DNA of 64,000 nt from NCBI GenBank assembly GCA_900642245.1, contig CAAAJI010000012.1:328333-392332 (forward strand). The letters run 5' to 3'. The position numbers and the translations under genes were made by a program. Shown here in pieces: positions 63,461 to 64,000 of the stretch. The notes below the pieces were generated by a model, which did not search any database, was not told the origin of the DNA, and saw only the letters and a program-made list of their open reading frames with translations. Origin of the DNA: Fragilaria radians (Eukaryota; Bacillariophyta; Fragilariophyceae; Fragilariales; Fragilariaceae). Positions within the stretch are counted from its first letter, which is position 1; each line of letters starts with the position of its first letter.

Positions 63461-64000
63461 CTGTGTCACGTCACTCCATTACTCACAACGAGAATTGAAA
63501 TGCAGGAATATGTCTCTATTGTCAGATTTGTATTTGCAATGGAATGATCTTACTAGTTTTACACGATAACTTTTGATTGTTTGAAATGCTGTCATGCTTA
63601 ACAAACACTTGCAAGGGCACTGTTTGTATGAATACTCAATTCTATAGTATGCATAAGAATTTCAGGAATGCGAAGAAAGTATTGCATACATTAACAATTG
63701 AAGAGAAGTTTATTTTTGCAATATCTTTTTTTCAAAAATTGTAAATGTTCTTTTTATAAACAATCATTACTATGGAATTAAATGCGATTTAATTGAAATG
63801 CAGTGCCAGCGACAGTCTCGATTGTTTTCATGTGTGGATTAAGACTAAAAAATCTTTTAACGGTTAATTCTTTTTCACATACAAGATCTAATCCCATGTT
63901 GGCATCGAAATGGATTTTTCAAAACCATTGGAAAATAGTAAAGAAATTTTACTCTTCGTTGGTTAAGTACTTTCGTGTGGTTGGTTAAGTAGTTTCGTGT
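63461..64000. other. Right-end spacer
   Basis: About 540 bases, AT-rich, with no supported gene. The last 45 bases contain a short direct repeat (TTCGT..GTTGGTTAAGTA) repeated twice at the window edge. Confidence 0.4.

Overview
The window is eukaryotic nuclear DNA, AT-rich, with protein genes on both strands separated by long non-coding spacers full of decayed transposons. Genes have no or few short GT-AG introns (65-207 nt; donors GTACGT, GTAAGT, GTAAGC and similar). Two FKBP isomerases and probably two further enzymes carry N-terminal signal sequences of the kind used for secondary plastids, and the FKBPs add a twin-arginine thylakoid signal. Together with the style of the Ty1/copia and Ty3/gypsy relics and of an LRR-like nuclear protein, this points to a photosynthetic stramenopile, most likely a diatom. 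That assignment is an inference.

Layout. 1-6.8 kb: mostly transposon debris (a hAT relic with inverted ends, a copia relic) around one adenylate-kinase gene. 6.8-10.5 kb: two minus-strand genes, an FAD monooxygenase (3 exons) and a double glutaredoxin/GST-N protein (2 exons). 11.2-15 kb: a gypsy relic, a TAF8-like histone-fold gene and a MULE relic. 18.4-29.3 kb: three plus-strand genes, an AIF-like flavoprotein, a very large ORC1 and a TDP2-like phosphodiesterase. 31.2-37.8 kb: two minus-strand genes, MSH2 and a 1,071-residue repeat/LRR-like protein. 40.5-47.4 kb: two convergent gene pairs, each a thylakoid-lumen FKBP facing another gene (HIR/band-7 protein; RPA34-like Pol I subunit), with a pogo-like transposon between them. 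50.9-58.3 kb: a macro-domain protein, an OCH1-like glycosyltransferase and an orphan acidic protein. The remainder is gene-poor.

The gene content is housekeeping (replication origin recognition, mismatch repair, topoisomerase-adduct repair, transcription, plastid protein folding), and there is no operon-like logic. The strongest candidate for something undescribed is the ORC1 gene (21,974-27,313). A normal ORC1 AAA+ and winged-helix C-terminus is preceded by about 1,250 residues that I read as five divergent tandem BAH-like modules, where known ORC1 proteins have one. Also notable are an MSH2 with no visible mismatch-recognition domain I and a frame break, a pogo-like element whose stop codon falls directly after a catalytic Asp, a probable Crypton tyrosine-recombinase relic, and a 28-codon intron that could be read through in the HIR gene.
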